NCBI GenBank assembly: GCA_006384855.1
Contig: VCJN01003403.1
Location: forward strand, 1 to 64,000
Direction of reading: 5' to 3'
DNA: 64,000 bases
Origin: Tetraselmis striata
Taxonomy: Eukaryota; Chlorophyta; Chlorodendrophyceae; Chlorodendrales; Chlorodendraceae
The translations under genes were made by a program, and so were the position numbers. Shown one piece after another: positions 1 to 12,035 of the stretch. Within the stretch, counting starts at the first letter, position 1, and every line of letters begins with the position of its first letter. The notes under the pieces were generated by a model, which had not been told where the DNA came from, made no database searches, and saw only the letters and a list, made by a program, of their open reading frames with translations.

Positions 1-2083
1 TATTATATCGCAAAGGCGCTGACAATGAGGCTGATGCTCTCTCTCGCCGCCTTGACTTGCAATATGCATTGACTGAATATGAAAACCAGTTGGTCGAAGT
101 TGACCTCGAACAAATGCAGGACTATTTGTCAGCAATGTCCGCCTTGCAGATTGACAACAAGCTGATCAACAAGATCAAAGGTGCCTACATCACTGATGTT
201 GCCTACAGCCATGGACGCACCCCTAATAACGGTGTGCGACAGGATGAGACTGATGGTCTCTACTACATGGCAGATAAGGTATGTACACCCAATGATTCTG
301 AACCGAGAAAACTCATCATTGAGGAGTATCATGTTGGTAATGGACACCCCAACCATACCCGCACTCTTGCCAACATACTGTGTATGTTTTGGTGGCCACG
401 CATGAATACCACAGTTAAGCATTATTGCAAACACTGTGATACTTGCGCTAGAGTCAAAGCGGCTACCACCAAGCCTTATGGTTCTTTGTTTCCCTTGCCA
501 AAGGCAATCAAGCCTTGGGATATAATCTCTATGGATTTTATAACCAACTTGCCTGGGGTGGATGGCTATGATGCTATTGCTACGTTTGTTGATACATTCA
601 CCAAACAATCACATTTTGTGCCATGCAATATTAAGATTGATGCGACACAGTTGCCCAAATTATATTTGGACAATATCTACAGACACCATGGTCTCAGCAG
701 ATGTATCATCTCTGATAGAGATCCTAGGTTCACTTCAGTGTTCTCGAAATCATTGTTTACAGCTCTGCAAACTAAGCTAAATATTTCCAGCGCTTACCAC
801 CCGCAGGCGGATGGTCAAATTGAACGCACCCACAGAACCACTGAGCAAATATTACGTGCGTTTGTTCACAAGCAACATGACTCTTGCTTAGGTCATTTGG
901 CTCTTGCTGAATTTCCTACAATAATTCAGTCCATTCAGCAACACATTATGCCCCTTTTGAGGCAATTTATGGCATGATGCCACTGACACCACCTGATCTG
1001 ATTGCTACTGCCAACCAAGATGCACGCAACACAGTTGCAAATATTCAGGATATTCACATGTTGATTACTGAGCAATTGAAGCTTGCGGATGAATATGAAA
1101 AGGTCTATGCCCACCGCAAACCAGCTATGTTGAGTTCGCAGAAGGAGACAAAGTCTGGCTCTCGACGGAGCACTTGCTTATACGCAACCAGCCGACACGC
1201 AAGTTCCGACAGCGCTACATTGGCTCCTACCCGGTTACGGCCAAGATCTCCAGCCAGGCGTATCGTCTGCGCCTGCCGCCAACGTTCGACTGCCACAACG
1301 TGTTTCACATCAGTCGACTTCGCCGATGCGTCAACCCAGACTACGCACGGCCTGATGCTGTCCCGTCCAGCGTGGAGCCCCCGTCGACGAGTTCGTCGTT
1401 GAACGCGTGCTCGACTTCTCTATTGAGCGCCGCGAGGGCCTTTTCAAGCGGGGACTCTGCCTCGTCTTTCTGGTGCGTTGGCTGAACTACGACAAGTCAC
1501 GACGGCTGGGAGCCATACAGCGCGCTGCGACGTGTCGAGGCGCTACACGACTCCGCGACGAGGGCGATTCGACGACATCTGCAGGACACACTACGCTCAA
1601 AGAACTACGCCAACATGCGAGCGCGCCACCCGTCGCTTTTTCCAGAGTCCATCCCGGAGCGCGCTGACACCTACTGCTGATGTTGCTGCTGCTATATCAC
1701 GCTTCCACTGCCAACCGACGTCTGCGCCAGGCCTTCGGTGACGCGAACAGACACTTTCCAGCTCGTCCCGTTCTGGATTCCTCAGAGGGGTGGGAATGTT
1801 AGGGTTACGCCTAGCGACTACCCTAGTACCACCACAAACCTGCGACGCCGATATTATATATGGCCAAGTAGCTGTACCTGTACTCAAACAGTCATACTGC
1901 TGTACCGATTTTCACGCGTATTATTATTCGTACGGCCACAAGCAGACGCCAGTAATATTCCTCGTAAAATACAGTACGCGCTGCAACTCCTTATTTATCA
2001 GGATACTGGCAGCTGCCTATCCGCGCGGTACTGAGTCATACCGCCATAGGATAGATATGCAATGTCACCGGCATATTTTAACA
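1..2083 (+). mobile_element. Ty3/gypsy chromovirus fossil, 3' part
   Basis: The left edge enters an LTR retrotransposon near the end of its polymerase gene. In order it shows the end of the RNase H region (about 1-60), an integrase with an HHCC zinc-binding head (about 340-450; H..H..CKHCDTC) and a catalytic core (about 520-860; DFITNLPG, then the SDRDPRF and AYHPQADGQIER blocks), and a chromodomain-like tail near 1400-1560 (LVRWLNYDKS). A purine-rich tract (1784-1796) then precedes a TG-starting LTR. Integrase before a chromodomain is the chromovirus arrangement. The element is cut by the window edge and looks broken in a few places in its tail; the integrase core is well preserved, which suggests moderate age. 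Confidence 0.85.
1797..2083 (+). repeat. probable 3' LTR of the chromovirus
   Basis: It begins TGTTAGGG directly after the polypurine tract at 1784-1796 and probably ends TTTTAACA, which gives the usual TG..CA ends with short inverted terminal bases. A TATATATGG box lies inside near 1854. The right end is inferred from the terminal bases alone because the 5' LTR is outside the window. Confidence 0.5.
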
Positions 2084-4040
2084 GATTACATTATGATGCT
2101 ACCAACTCAATTCGCCAAACGCTACGAGTAGAGCCCTTTTTCCCTAAGTACTGTCACGAGTACTTACAGTTTAGGCAGCGATCCACTTACGGATAGCCCT
2201 GGGTAGGCGACGCTCCGTTATTATAGTCAAGCAAAATGCTGAAGCATTTTGCAAGACTAAATGAAGGCCAGTGACGGGATTTCCAACACTGTTGGATTCA
2301 ACACGGCCATCAAAATGCCCGGCACTGACCACGAAAGGTCCGCCCTACCCGTTTGGGCGTCGCGCCCCATTCGAAGAATGCGAGTTGGGGCAAGCCCCAT
2401 CCCGCGGGGAGCAAAGCATTTCGGGAGCGCGGCCGAGATCTGCCGCCGTCTTGCACAACCGCGCGTCCAGGCCGGTACAATTTCATGGATCAAGGCCAGC
2501 GTCGTCGCTGATTTCAGTATGTCATATCATCGTACTACTAGCATAGATTGTATGGGTATGTACATGTTGTTGTAGTACTGATGGTAGCAGCCAGCATCAT
2601 ATCGATATCGCGGGCGATGTGCAAAGCATATACCACTCCAAAAAACATTGCGAAATATGACACGATGAATAAGCGCGCGCGGGATAGCCCGTCGCACAGC
2701 GGCGGTCGGCACCTGTGCTACAACACGAAATCAGTGAATATTAGGAAATGGCGACGACGCGGATGACGAGAATCCCAATGATCACCCACGGTACGTACGG
2801 CGGCGCGATTAGTATGACGCAAAATACAAAAACAGTATTAAGGCCGGCGGGATGGGAAACTAATGAGCCGAGGCTTGCGCACTAGGCGTGCGTGAAGCAA
2901 AGCCGCGCGGCGGCATCGGCTGCAGCTCTGCGGATGCTAGAACGACACGTCGACGCGTCCCCGGCGCCTGGCGTTACAATGGTCACATTATCCCTCCCAT
3001 CCTACTATCCCAATAGTTTATGATATTTTTCAATTATGATGTCCACGTAAGGGCGGGGTGATAAGGCCCCTGTGACGACCGTCTCGCGTGTCAAGCTGAG
3101 CGTGGCTGAGTAATAAACGCCGCCCTACCCAGTGCGTCAAAGAGTGCAATAACACTCCATTCCAACAGCAGCGGCGCAGTCTGTGGCAAGAATACTCTAA
3201 GATCAGCGAGCGGCGCCAACTCACCACGCTGGCGCGCTATTTCAATAGTATATTAATCTCAATTGCGTGTTGAATTTTGGGTAAATAAATTGTAACCCCG
3301 GGCTGCATGCGGAATAATTAACCCAAGCATGAAAGACTCGCGACACTACGGGCTCCGAAACCACTATTAAGTAGTGGGCAGCGGGAGTTAAAGCATCACC
3401 AGCTGGATCATACCTCGCATCGTAGCACTACATTGCGTACTACGTCGCATCACCATCTGCATAATGAAACATGCAGCACTGGCGGTCAGCGGGCTCGGCA
3501 GTTCAGCACCTTTGCCTTGCGGTGCAGCGCCTGCGACAGTATCTGCGGTCCTGCGAGGTTTGTGCGTGTGCTGATGCCTTTTTGCCGGTCACCACCACCG
3601 CGCGTGCACACCCCGCGCCTCCTTTCTAGGCTTCAAGTTTTCTGTTTTATACACGCAGCGCCTCCTTTTAGGCTATGTACAGATTGGCTGTTAGTTCCAT
3701 TTCGACCAAGCCAACTCGGGATTTATTCGTATATAAGGATTAGCAATGTGGTAAGATCTTATGGACTTTAGGTGTTACTGGATTGCTGCAAATAATGCTG
3801 AGGTCCTGACAACAGTCGTTGCGTGGCACCAGTGTACGTGGTAGCCATCCACATGACATTTCTCAGGCAGGTGCAGCCATGCATATGTCGCCAATCCATG
3901 ACTTCCATGTTGGCGGTCATTATGCTTCCAATGTGTTACAATTAGTGGCATGTACTCAGTGGCGTACCAGAGATGAATCACTCTCTGCCCCAGAGATGAA
4001 TCACTTGTGCCTGCTGATATGAGCAGGGGAAGTAGCACCT
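2084..4040. other. gene-free stretch
   Basis: No ORF here looks like protein in composition or motifs, and I found no convincing splice chain or RNA gene. It contains one dispersed repeat (2168-2258) and otherwise anonymous sequence. Confidence 0.5.
2168..2258 (+). repeat. dispersed repeat ending in a hairpin (copy 1)
   Basis: About 85-90 bases beginning GTTTAGGCAGCGATC recur at 15909-15996 with scattered differences. In this copy the end forms a hairpin at about 2232-2253: a perfect 10-bp stem (GCAAAATGCT / AGCATTTTGC) with a two-base loop. The stem is partly decayed in the other copy. Identity of the family is unknown. Confidence 0.6.
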
Positions 4041-4045
4041 TTACA
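4041..4045 (-). promoter_or_regulatory. likely poly(A) signal (TGTAA) of the 4118-7325 gene
   Basis: TGTAA on the minus strand, 73 bases past the stop codon. TGTAA is the usual poly(A) signal of green algae; the spacing is somewhat long. Confidence 0.4.
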
Positions 4046-4117
4046 GATGCATGTGGTTAATTGTCCGTATCCGGGGGATGCCAAGGAGAGCGGACAGGCG
4101 GGTAAGAAGCACGTCTA

Positions 4118-7100
4118 TCATACAGTCTCGTCGGGCATGGCGGCGCAGTGGCACGTAAACAGGCGCCGGAAGAATCCCGGCCGCCGCCGATTCTGCTTCT
4201 CTTCCAGGCGCTGAAAGTTGGCGCGGACGCTGCTGGCCTTGGTTGGGCTGGCGGCGTTGCTTCCCCCACGCCTGAGCTGCGAGAAGTCTTTACCGTCGGT
4301 GGTGTCCACGGAAACACTGACCAGATCCCCGCCACCACCGGATTTCTTGACAATAGTGGCGCTGAGGTTTGTCCCGACGGCAGATATCCGCTGGCTTGTC
4401 CTTGGAGTCAGGCTAGGACCTAGGACACTCTCCAGCACGTTGTCCAAGCTCCGCTCCAGCTCGCTGTCCCGAGGAAGAGTTGGCTCGTCGCTCTCCTGCA
4501 GGTTGGGCATGGCCTGCTCCTTCAGGAACTGTGCCAGCGCGCTGCTTGCAGAGCGCTCTAAGTTGGCGTCGGGCAGCGCTCGGTCCAGAAACCCGTCGTC
4601 AATCTCGCCGAGCCCGAGCCCGGCGGCGAAGTCAATGCTCGATGTGAGCGGCTGCTCCGCCATGTCGATGAGGCTCAGTGCCCGGCCAGTGGAGGCGCAG
4701 TCTGCGGTGGAGCTCGTCGAGCGGCGACTGTGCGCATGGCTTGCGACTCGGCTGTGTCCACGGCGGCCCATGAAGCGGGGCGTGCCGTGCGGGGTGGGGC
4801 ACAGGGGCGGCTGGCAATGGTAGTTCCCGCCGGTGAGTGGCTGGTCGTCGTAAAACTCCTCGTCAGCGCCGTCGCACTGCTCCCGCTCCTCTCCGCTGGC
4901 ATCAGAGTCGCGCACAATGACCGTATCGGACGATGGTTCATCCGAGTCGGCTGCATCCATGCCGTTTCCGTAGCAATCCCAGTCCGATCGCTCGAGCAGG
5001 GCGAGATGCGACTCGTTGAACTCCTCCTCGGGGCTGTCCTCCCCAACCATCTCCCTACCCACGTAACGGTATGAGCTTCCACTGAAATAGTTTGGCCTGG
5101 GAGACTTGAGCGGGTGGTCAAAGTCGTCAGCCTCTTGCGGGCTTGAAAACCGCTGCGGGCTCTGCTCAGTCGACGAAATGGCCGGGCTCGGGCTGAAAAG
5201 CTGCGGATCCGCGGAGTGTTGCTCTGCAATGCCCTCCTGATGGGCGCTGCGCAGAGGTGCAAAAGACGGCGCCCCCGTCCCAGCTCTGTGTGGGGATGCC
5301 GGCTGCTCGCACCGCTGCTTGTTGGGGGCCTCCGCAGCGTTGGTTGAGAGGCAGTCCGCCTCATCCAACATGAATTGGTACGACTGACGCGCCGCCGCAG
5401 CGTCGCGCAGAGATGACACCGGCAGCGGCTCAGACATGGACCTGTAGCTCTCATCCATGGTATGGCTGTCCTGGTGCTGCTCAAACGTGGACTCGTTGAC
5501 GGCGGCGTGTTCGCCTCGAGGCGACAGCATGGAGCGGTTGTTAGCGGTGAAGAAAGAGGCGTCATCGATGTTCTCGCTGGCTGGCATTGTGGGGTTGTTC
5601 ATGGGCTGGAGGCCTATGGGTAGGTACTGTTGGGCTTGGGCCGCAGGTATCTCGTGTGGCTGCTCATGCTGCTGCTGGAGCGCATGCATTCCGCTGCTGG
5701 AATTCCTCGTCGCGTCGGCATGGTGCAGGAAACTGTGCCACGGAATGAAAGGAAAGGAAATGTTGCAATAGTCAGCCGCCCACCTGGTAAGCAAGATGCC
5801 CAGTGCATCTACGACACCCCACAAGCAACGAGCATTTTGCCAAGTGAGTGGCCTACCTGCTGTTCGGGGAAGTGTTGGTGCTGTTCCCCTGCCACGGCCC
5901 CATGCTGGTCGACAGGTTGGAAGGTGCGCTGTGTCCCTGCTGGTGGGTGCTGCTGCCGGCAGAGATGCGCTTGGCTGTGGGCTGCCACAAATGCTCGGCG
6001 CCTGTGGACCCGCGGGGGGAGGGTCCATATGGGCTCCATTCTGGGGACGACGCCACCGAGTGCGGCACAGCAGACTGCACCTGTTGAACCACGCAGCCAC
6101 AGAGTGCTCAGCCCCCCCCCCCCCCCCCCACCTCCCCACCACAGCTATGCCAGGGCATGCAGGGTGCAGGCGAAGTGTCCGGGCGCATGCGTACCAGCTG
6201 GTTGAGGTACTGAAGCTGCTGGTCCTCCTTTGACTTCTTTTGATTGATGGCTTGCACCAGCATCTGTACGTTGGTCATGAGTGTCTTGTACATGGTGTTG
6301 GAGTCCATGGAGCTCATTGGGACATGCTGCGCTTGCGGCGGCGAGGCCTGCCCACCATGCATGTAGCCCTGCGGCAGCGCCATGCTCGCCTGGGGGGTGC
6401 GAAGCGGGCTTGCCATCGGCGAGACATTCTTGCTCTGCTGCGCAGTAGTGAACAGCGCGTTGCTCTGCAGGTAGGTGCCGCCATTGGATTGAGGCGTATG
6501 CGCGTCCACCTCCGGCGCATCCATCAGACCCAATGCCGGCCAGCTAGGTGTGCGGGTGTGCTGTCCCGCCGCGGATGTGAAGCTTGTCTCAGGACTCTCC
6601 TCGCCAAGGTAGCTCTGGCCGTTGGCGTTGCAGGCGGCGTCCTGCCGAGCTGGCTTCTGTATGCCAGCCCAGGCATCCTCCTTGCCAGGCAGCTCAGGCG
6701 GTGGTTGCGGCAACGGCTGCTGCGGCGGCGGCAGCGGATCCTCCCCCCCGTTGAGATAGCGATCATAGATGCGAGCCATCGCGTCCCGCTCCCGCTTTGC
6801 CTGCTCCTCTGGGCTCGCCATACCCGCACGCGCATCGCTGCGTGCAAAGGCGTGCTGGTCAGCCACCCAGCGGTGGGGTGGGCTCAGCGCGTAATGCTGT
6901 GCGGCCGGCGTTGTTTGCTCCACGTGCGGCACGGTACGCGGCGTCTGGACAGGGGGCGGCGTGCGCGGGCTCGGTCGAGGTATCGCAGACGGTTTCAGTG
7001 CTGCTGCTGCCAGGGCCGTGGTCACGCGTGGCGAGGGTGGCGGAATACCGCGCTCGCTAGGCCGCGGGGTTGGCGCAGCGGTATGCGGGGTCGATGGTGG

Positions 7101-7325
7101 CATGTAACGCGCTGGCTGTGGCTTGCTGCCAGCTGGGCTGGGACGCATGGCACTCAGGGCGTCCCCGATGCTATTGGAATTCTTGTGAAGGCTCCTATTC
7201 AGCCAGCCCTGCGCCTCATCTTGCTCAAGGTTGTCATACTGATCCAGGTCCATGAAGATGTGGTCGAGGCTATTGATGCGGCGCTTCGTGCTCGCCTCAC
7301 CCGCGCAGGTGCTTGAGTCCTCCAT
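4118..7325 (-). CDS. long disordered Gln/Pro/Ser-rich protein, three exons
   Basis: I do not recognise a family. Three exons join cleanly: 7325-6195, 6080-5857 and 5696-4118. The first intron opens GTACGC and the second GTAGGC, both close with AG, and the reading frame holds across both, giving 977 aa. I chose the ATG at 7325 for its context (A at -3, G at +4); an in-frame ATG at 7412 is possible. The protein starts acidic (about residues 20-45), becomes Pro/Ser/Thr-rich, has a possible coiled coil with the segment INQKKSKEDQQLQ just before the first splice, then Gln- and acidic-rich stretches. It ends in a basic and cysteine-bearing tail (RRPGFFRRLFTCHC). No membrane segment or enzyme motif is seen. 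A scaffold or regulatory role is only a guess. The first intron carries a 15-base homopolymer. Confidence 0.75.
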
Positions 7326-9020
7326 CCTTGCCTGCGCGCAACGGACACAACGTGCCGACACGGCGTTTATGTCAAACTTTAGCAAGACGACTTGTCCCGT
7401 CACTCGTATCATCGGCAGGTGCAGTACACCGGAGGTAAACCCGGCCGAAAGGGCGGTCGCCGGCAACCCCTCTGTGTGAGAAAGAACCTAGGCGTGACCT
7501 CGCCGGGAATCGGCTATCTGCTAGTGGACGTGCTGGTGGACGGGTTTTGGTGGACGTGCGAACCCGGGACTGCGTCCCCGTTCTGAACGCCCGATTAAAG
7601 CTGCTGCTAGGCACGAGCTTCTTCTGCCTCGAGTTCGCCCCCTCGCCTCGCGCCAGTGACGGTGGGTGGTTTCGGGTGGCAAAAGGGCGACAAGGTTGAA
7701 CTACTACGCTTAGCGGGATAAGCGAAGTTTATCTCGTAAATCCCAACACACACGCGCGTATGCACTCGCGGATGTCCGTCGCACTGCCTGGGGTTGTAAC
7801 GGTCGGAGTGCCGCACGTCATCGGGCTCGGCCACTGCACTCTATATCGTGGCGTGGTTCTACTGCTGCACGGCCACCTTGACAACGCGAACTCTATATTT
7901 CGTACACATATTGTAGTAAACTGTCGTCGGTAACATCGATATATCCGGCTATCCGCGCCGCGCTCCGCTTGGCAACGAAGCATGACACCGCCCCTCCCTT
8001 AAACAACTTTCGAAAGGCGTTTAGCCGATCAAGCATCACGGTGGATTGGGGACTAAGCGACGCGAGCATCGAATACATTGCTCGAGTCCCGGTAGGTGGC
8101 GCGCTCCCAACGTACCTGACCGCCCGGGTCCGCGCAGTCGCCCTGGGGGTTGCGGCTCTGGACTCGGGGCTCGATGTTCTGTTGCCGCGCCGGGCTCGTT
8201 TGCTCGAGCTCGCACGCGGGAAAAGCTGAAAGCAGCGTTGGTGCTGCCTAAAGCTGCATGCAAGCCTTCGCGTTGGTATGAACTTCCTTACCGAGCGTAC
8301 GTAAAGAGCCAGAATGAGGTTGAAACGGGCCGGGGGAAAATGCCGCCAGCGCCGCGAGGGCCAACCCAAGACCGTTGGCGCGATTAATCGCACCGCGTGG
8401 ATGTTTCGCGATGCTCTGCCCTGCGGGCTCGCAGGCGGTGCAGCTCTCACCGCTCACGATCGAAGGACAGTTAGATCGGAGCACGGAAGCAGCAGGATAT
8501 GAGAGTGCTGAGCGGCAGCACGGACGCCGGGAGTAGGCCTCCGATGACGGGCTGGTTGGATGGTGTTGCCGCCCGGCGGCGGATGGTGGCGAAACCGTTA
8601 GGCTCGAAGCGCGGTTCGTTACCGCCCGACTTCGTTGCGCAGGTAGCGGCGCTGGGTCGGTCGCTAGGTCGCTGTCACGCCCAATAAGTACGCAAGTCGT
8701 TACGACGAGTAAATGGGCTAGCTGCGCAAAAAGCGATAAGGAAATCACCCGAAAAGGCACCAGGAAACGCCCACCGGCGACTGCGAGGCTGCGGCGGATG
8801 ACGATGATGCAGCACGAGCAGACGCGGATATACAAGCAAGAGGATGCTGTAGTACCCGTACGACGAGTATACGCTACCGCGGTGAAGTACAAATTACTAG
8901 GCGGGTGATTTCCTGATCGCCGTTTGCGCAGCTTGCTCATGTGGTCGCTAATTACATTTACCCTGGTACATCATTAAAAAAAGCAGGCCAGTAATAACCA
9001 GGACTGGTACCCGTACCGTA
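7326..9020. other. gene-free stretch upstream of the disordered-protein gene
   Basis: This should hold the promoter and 5' UTR of the minus-strand gene ending at 4118. Open frames here (for example 7969-8229 + and 7893-8450 -) overlap each other and lack recognisable motifs. I could not pick out a TATA box with confidence. Confidence 0.45.
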
Positions 9021-9132
9021 CTGGTGTGAATTACAAAAAGGGCAGTAACAAATGCACCTGCTACAAAAAGTAGGAATGGAAAATCAACACAGCAAGCCGC
9101 CTAAAAGCGCCCCGCATCCCGCATGAGGCGGG
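9021..9132 (+). repeat. dispersed repeat (partner at 36712-36804, inverted)
   Basis: Starts CTGGTGTGAATTACAAAAAG and contains AAATCAACACAGCAAG followed by CGCCTAAAAGCG. The same blocks occur in reverse complement at 36712-36804, with a small internal insertion in this copy. It is probably a fragment of an unidentified transposable element. Confidence 0.6.
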
Positions 9133-9691
9133 ATGGATGAGTGATGCGCACACGGTTCAGAGTCCGGGCCACGCGTGCACGTGTGTGTGTGGGTGATCCT
9201 CGGACGTGCTGTGCAGCTTCAGCAACGGGATGGCAGACGAATCCGCGCCGTCTAATGAAGCAGCGCGCGCGCTCTCGAGCGGCCACCAAGCTCGGGACCC
9301 CGAGGAAATCCCTTGCGAGCAAGGCCTCCTGGTGAGCCCGGGTGGTGCACCGAGTGCCCCGCGATGAGAGGGTACCCCGATCCGCAGCCAAGCATGCGAT
9401 CCCGCGCACCGTGCGGCGCACCCCCTTGCTCACCTCACCCACTGTGCCGCGGTACAGTGCAGTCTTAGCCAATCATGGTTTACTTGTTAGAGTATGACGA
9501 ATTGAGATCCTGCAGAAAATTGAAATTGAAATTGATTACAACGTGTTAGTCTGCTGCTCTCCACCGCCTAGACTGAGTTGCTCTTAGGGTCTGCTATCTC
9601 TAACCACAGTAGGGAACACATATAGTCCACCTGCAGGAAATGGGGGTTCCGGTTTCGGCTAGGGCGCACAAGGTGTCGTTACCATGGTTAG

Positions 9692-9835
9692 GTGTCGCAG
9701 CCCAGGCCCCGCCAGGCCCATCAAGGGTTGCGCCAACGTGCTATGATAGTATTTATTGTTCGTAGCCCCCGTAGAGGTCGATGTGTGTGCGAGCTGCGAC
9801 ACCTGCTGGGCATGGCGGGGCCTGGGCTGCGACAC
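9692..9835. repeat. inverted repeat with 23-bp perfect arms
   Basis: Arms at 9692-9714 (GTGTCGCAGCCCAGGCC...) and 9813-9835 are exact reverse complements, and a weaker match continues inward for about ten bases. The 98-base centre has a further CTGCGACAC. CCATGG occurs just outside both arms, but no convincing target duplication abuts them. It could be a small foldback element or a hairpin RNA source. Confidence 0.65.
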
Positions 9836-11099
9836 GTCCATGGATTTCCGAGCTTCACGCGATTCTTCGATCTCGTCTGGTAAATATCTCGGTTTTTAGA
9901 AAACAATATCCGGCAAAATCTTGCGGGAGAGGAGGGGGACGTCGGTTCGACAGTGCAAATTCCGTTCGACACCCCAGACACCCCATGCGCAAAGTGATGA
10001 TTATCCTCTCGGGACAACCTCGTCACTAGATCCTCAGCGCCCGCGGCGTGTTGTCTCGCAAGACGACGGGGCGCGCCGAATCACGGGGCGCGACAGGAGG
10101 CGCGCATCGTCGCCGGCATACCACTGCCCGTGTCACTATCACCAACAGCTCGGCACATCCACACCACGCGCAACCACCCACATAGTGACTAAGTGACGTA
10201 GGGTAGGCGCCGCGCCCGGCGCTAGCACTAGCCGTATGGTGCTTGCGGGCGCCGGCACCATGGCGCCGCCGCCGTCGCAGACGAGCATGCGGCTCACAGT
10301 TTAAATTCAAACTCCCGATGTATAGTGGCTCGACCGCGCATCATCATCAGCAAAATCTGGAGTATTTGCCCCGTGGAGTGGCTAGGCACCCACACCTGCC
10401 TCGACCTCATGGAGGCCACGTTGCTGGAGCGGAAGTTTCCGGAGCATGCTGACCAGTGGCCGATGGGTGATGCCTTTCACCTCAGCAAAGCGCGCGGCAT
10501 GGTGCAATTCAAGGACGGACAGATGCAAACCCCGTGTGGTGTACTCGGAGAGCCCCTGGCGGCATGCGCCCGCCATCTCCCGAGGAGGAGGAGCTGTCCA
10601 CCTCTGACCGAGACCCAAGGGACTGCCCGGATTTTGCCCGAGAGATGCTGACATAGGTCCTTAACGGAGAGGATTTCGTCTGTGGAGGGCAGCCTCTTCA
10701 TGAGGACCACCCCTTCCTTGTGTGTACTACACATAACGCATGATGTACCGGCCGGTCACCTTACGATGCCACGCTCACAAAATACTACTCGAACACATAG
10801 TACACCAAATCTGACACCGAGCGAGTTTGGGACTCCGAACCATCCTCCAGAAAGTCAAAACCCATATAGGGGGCGAAGGCAACGAACAAGCCGACACCAC
10901 CGCCGGCGAAGTAGCCAACGGCGCAATTTGTGCCGTTGGCGGCTGACACTATCGGAACCAACATGCTCGACTCCCGAATCAGACTCCCGATGACGTGTGG
11001 CTGAACTAATGCCAAGCCGCGGGGACCACCACTCACACCCCCCACAACCTGAAAACGGCCCTCCGGAAACACGCCAACGCGACACAATAGGCTGCGACG
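9836..11099. other. no gene recognised
   Basis: An open frame at 10325-10651 (+) has no recognisable motif. Sequence from about 10780 onward may be the decayed upstream part of the LINE-like fragment that follows. A 22-base C run lies at 11101-11122. Confidence 0.4.
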
Positions 11100-11634
11100 C
11101 CCCCCCCCCCCCCCCCCCCCCCACCTCCGCCCTAAACACTGCAAGGCGGTCGCAGTACGCATTGTCGGATTCGTCTCGGACCCGGCCACCGAAACCATAT
11201 CTCCCAGCAGCGATCCCACAGCAGTCCAAAAAATACAAATAATCGAATGCAAATACTGCACTGATCTCAATCATGCCACCATACACGCTCTCATCCGCGA
11301 AAACTACCAACACTACATGGCGAGCGCCCTACGTCAACAAGGCTGGCAGTTTCCGATTGAAATCATCCCCGTCAACCTCAACCGCAACAATACCAAGCAC
11401 AAACTCACACTAGAAGCAATCCATAGCCTAACGGTCCTCCGCCCCAAGAAGCAACCCCCGGACATACCCCCTCCGCCTCCCACTGCCGCTGCAATCCGCC
11501 TATGTAGAAAACTCCAAAGACACTCTATCGGATGGCTACATTCTCTCCTCCGCATATCCCGACAGTCCCTCAAACCCTCCATGTCCAACCCCAGTACCTC
11601 CCACAAACCCCGCACGCAGTACACCCACCGTTAA
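11100..11634 (+). mobile_element. C-terminal fragment of a probable non-LTR retrotransposon ORF
   Basis: One frame is open from the C run to a stop at 11634, about 170 codons. It reads ...VRIVGFVSDPATE..., IIECKYCTDLN and ENYQHYMASALRQQGW, then IEIIPVNLN. The E-C-K-Y-C core followed by a helix with QHY and a strand resembles the nuclease-like C-terminal region of some algal LINE-type proteins (E-x-K chemistry). This is a family impression without a search. Upstream parts (reverse transcriptase) are not recognisable in the window, so it would be a truncated copy. Confidence 0.35.
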
Positions 11635-12030
11635 CATACACGCTTCCGCAGATAACCGTACACGACTCCCCCGCTACGGCAGGGTTGGCCAACATCAAGC
11701 GGCATGGAAGGAGGAGGGGCGCGGGCGAAAAGGAGGAAGGCCAGAAGCTGCATCCGTAATCCCTAGGGTTCCCACAGCGGTTGGATGAACCTTGTCCTAA
11801 AACTGCAACTCGGCTTGGGGCAGTGAAGAGCAGCAAGTCAGCATGTTGTAAATCAATTTCAAATTCATTTTTGTACTACACATTCCATGAGGCGGAGTGC
11901 TACGCACATGCAGAGCCCCCATCGTACGCCAAGGGCCCGAGGAACGGCGCCGGGGCGAGCTGGTGTGACCATACTGCTTTGTGCAACATCAGTGCATGCA
12001 CCGGCCACATACATGCCCGGTGTCCTGGAT
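11635..12030. other. no gene recognised
   Basis: Short anonymous stretch between the LINE-like fragment and the TRIM; no motif or repeat partner seen in the window. Confidence 0.4.
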
Positions 12031-12035
12031 AAGGT

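Noticed and set aside
6240-7316. A 358-residue plus-strand frame
   Set aside because: Arg/Leu-rich shadow of the disordered-protein gene; the minus-strand frame splices in phase with its neighbours.
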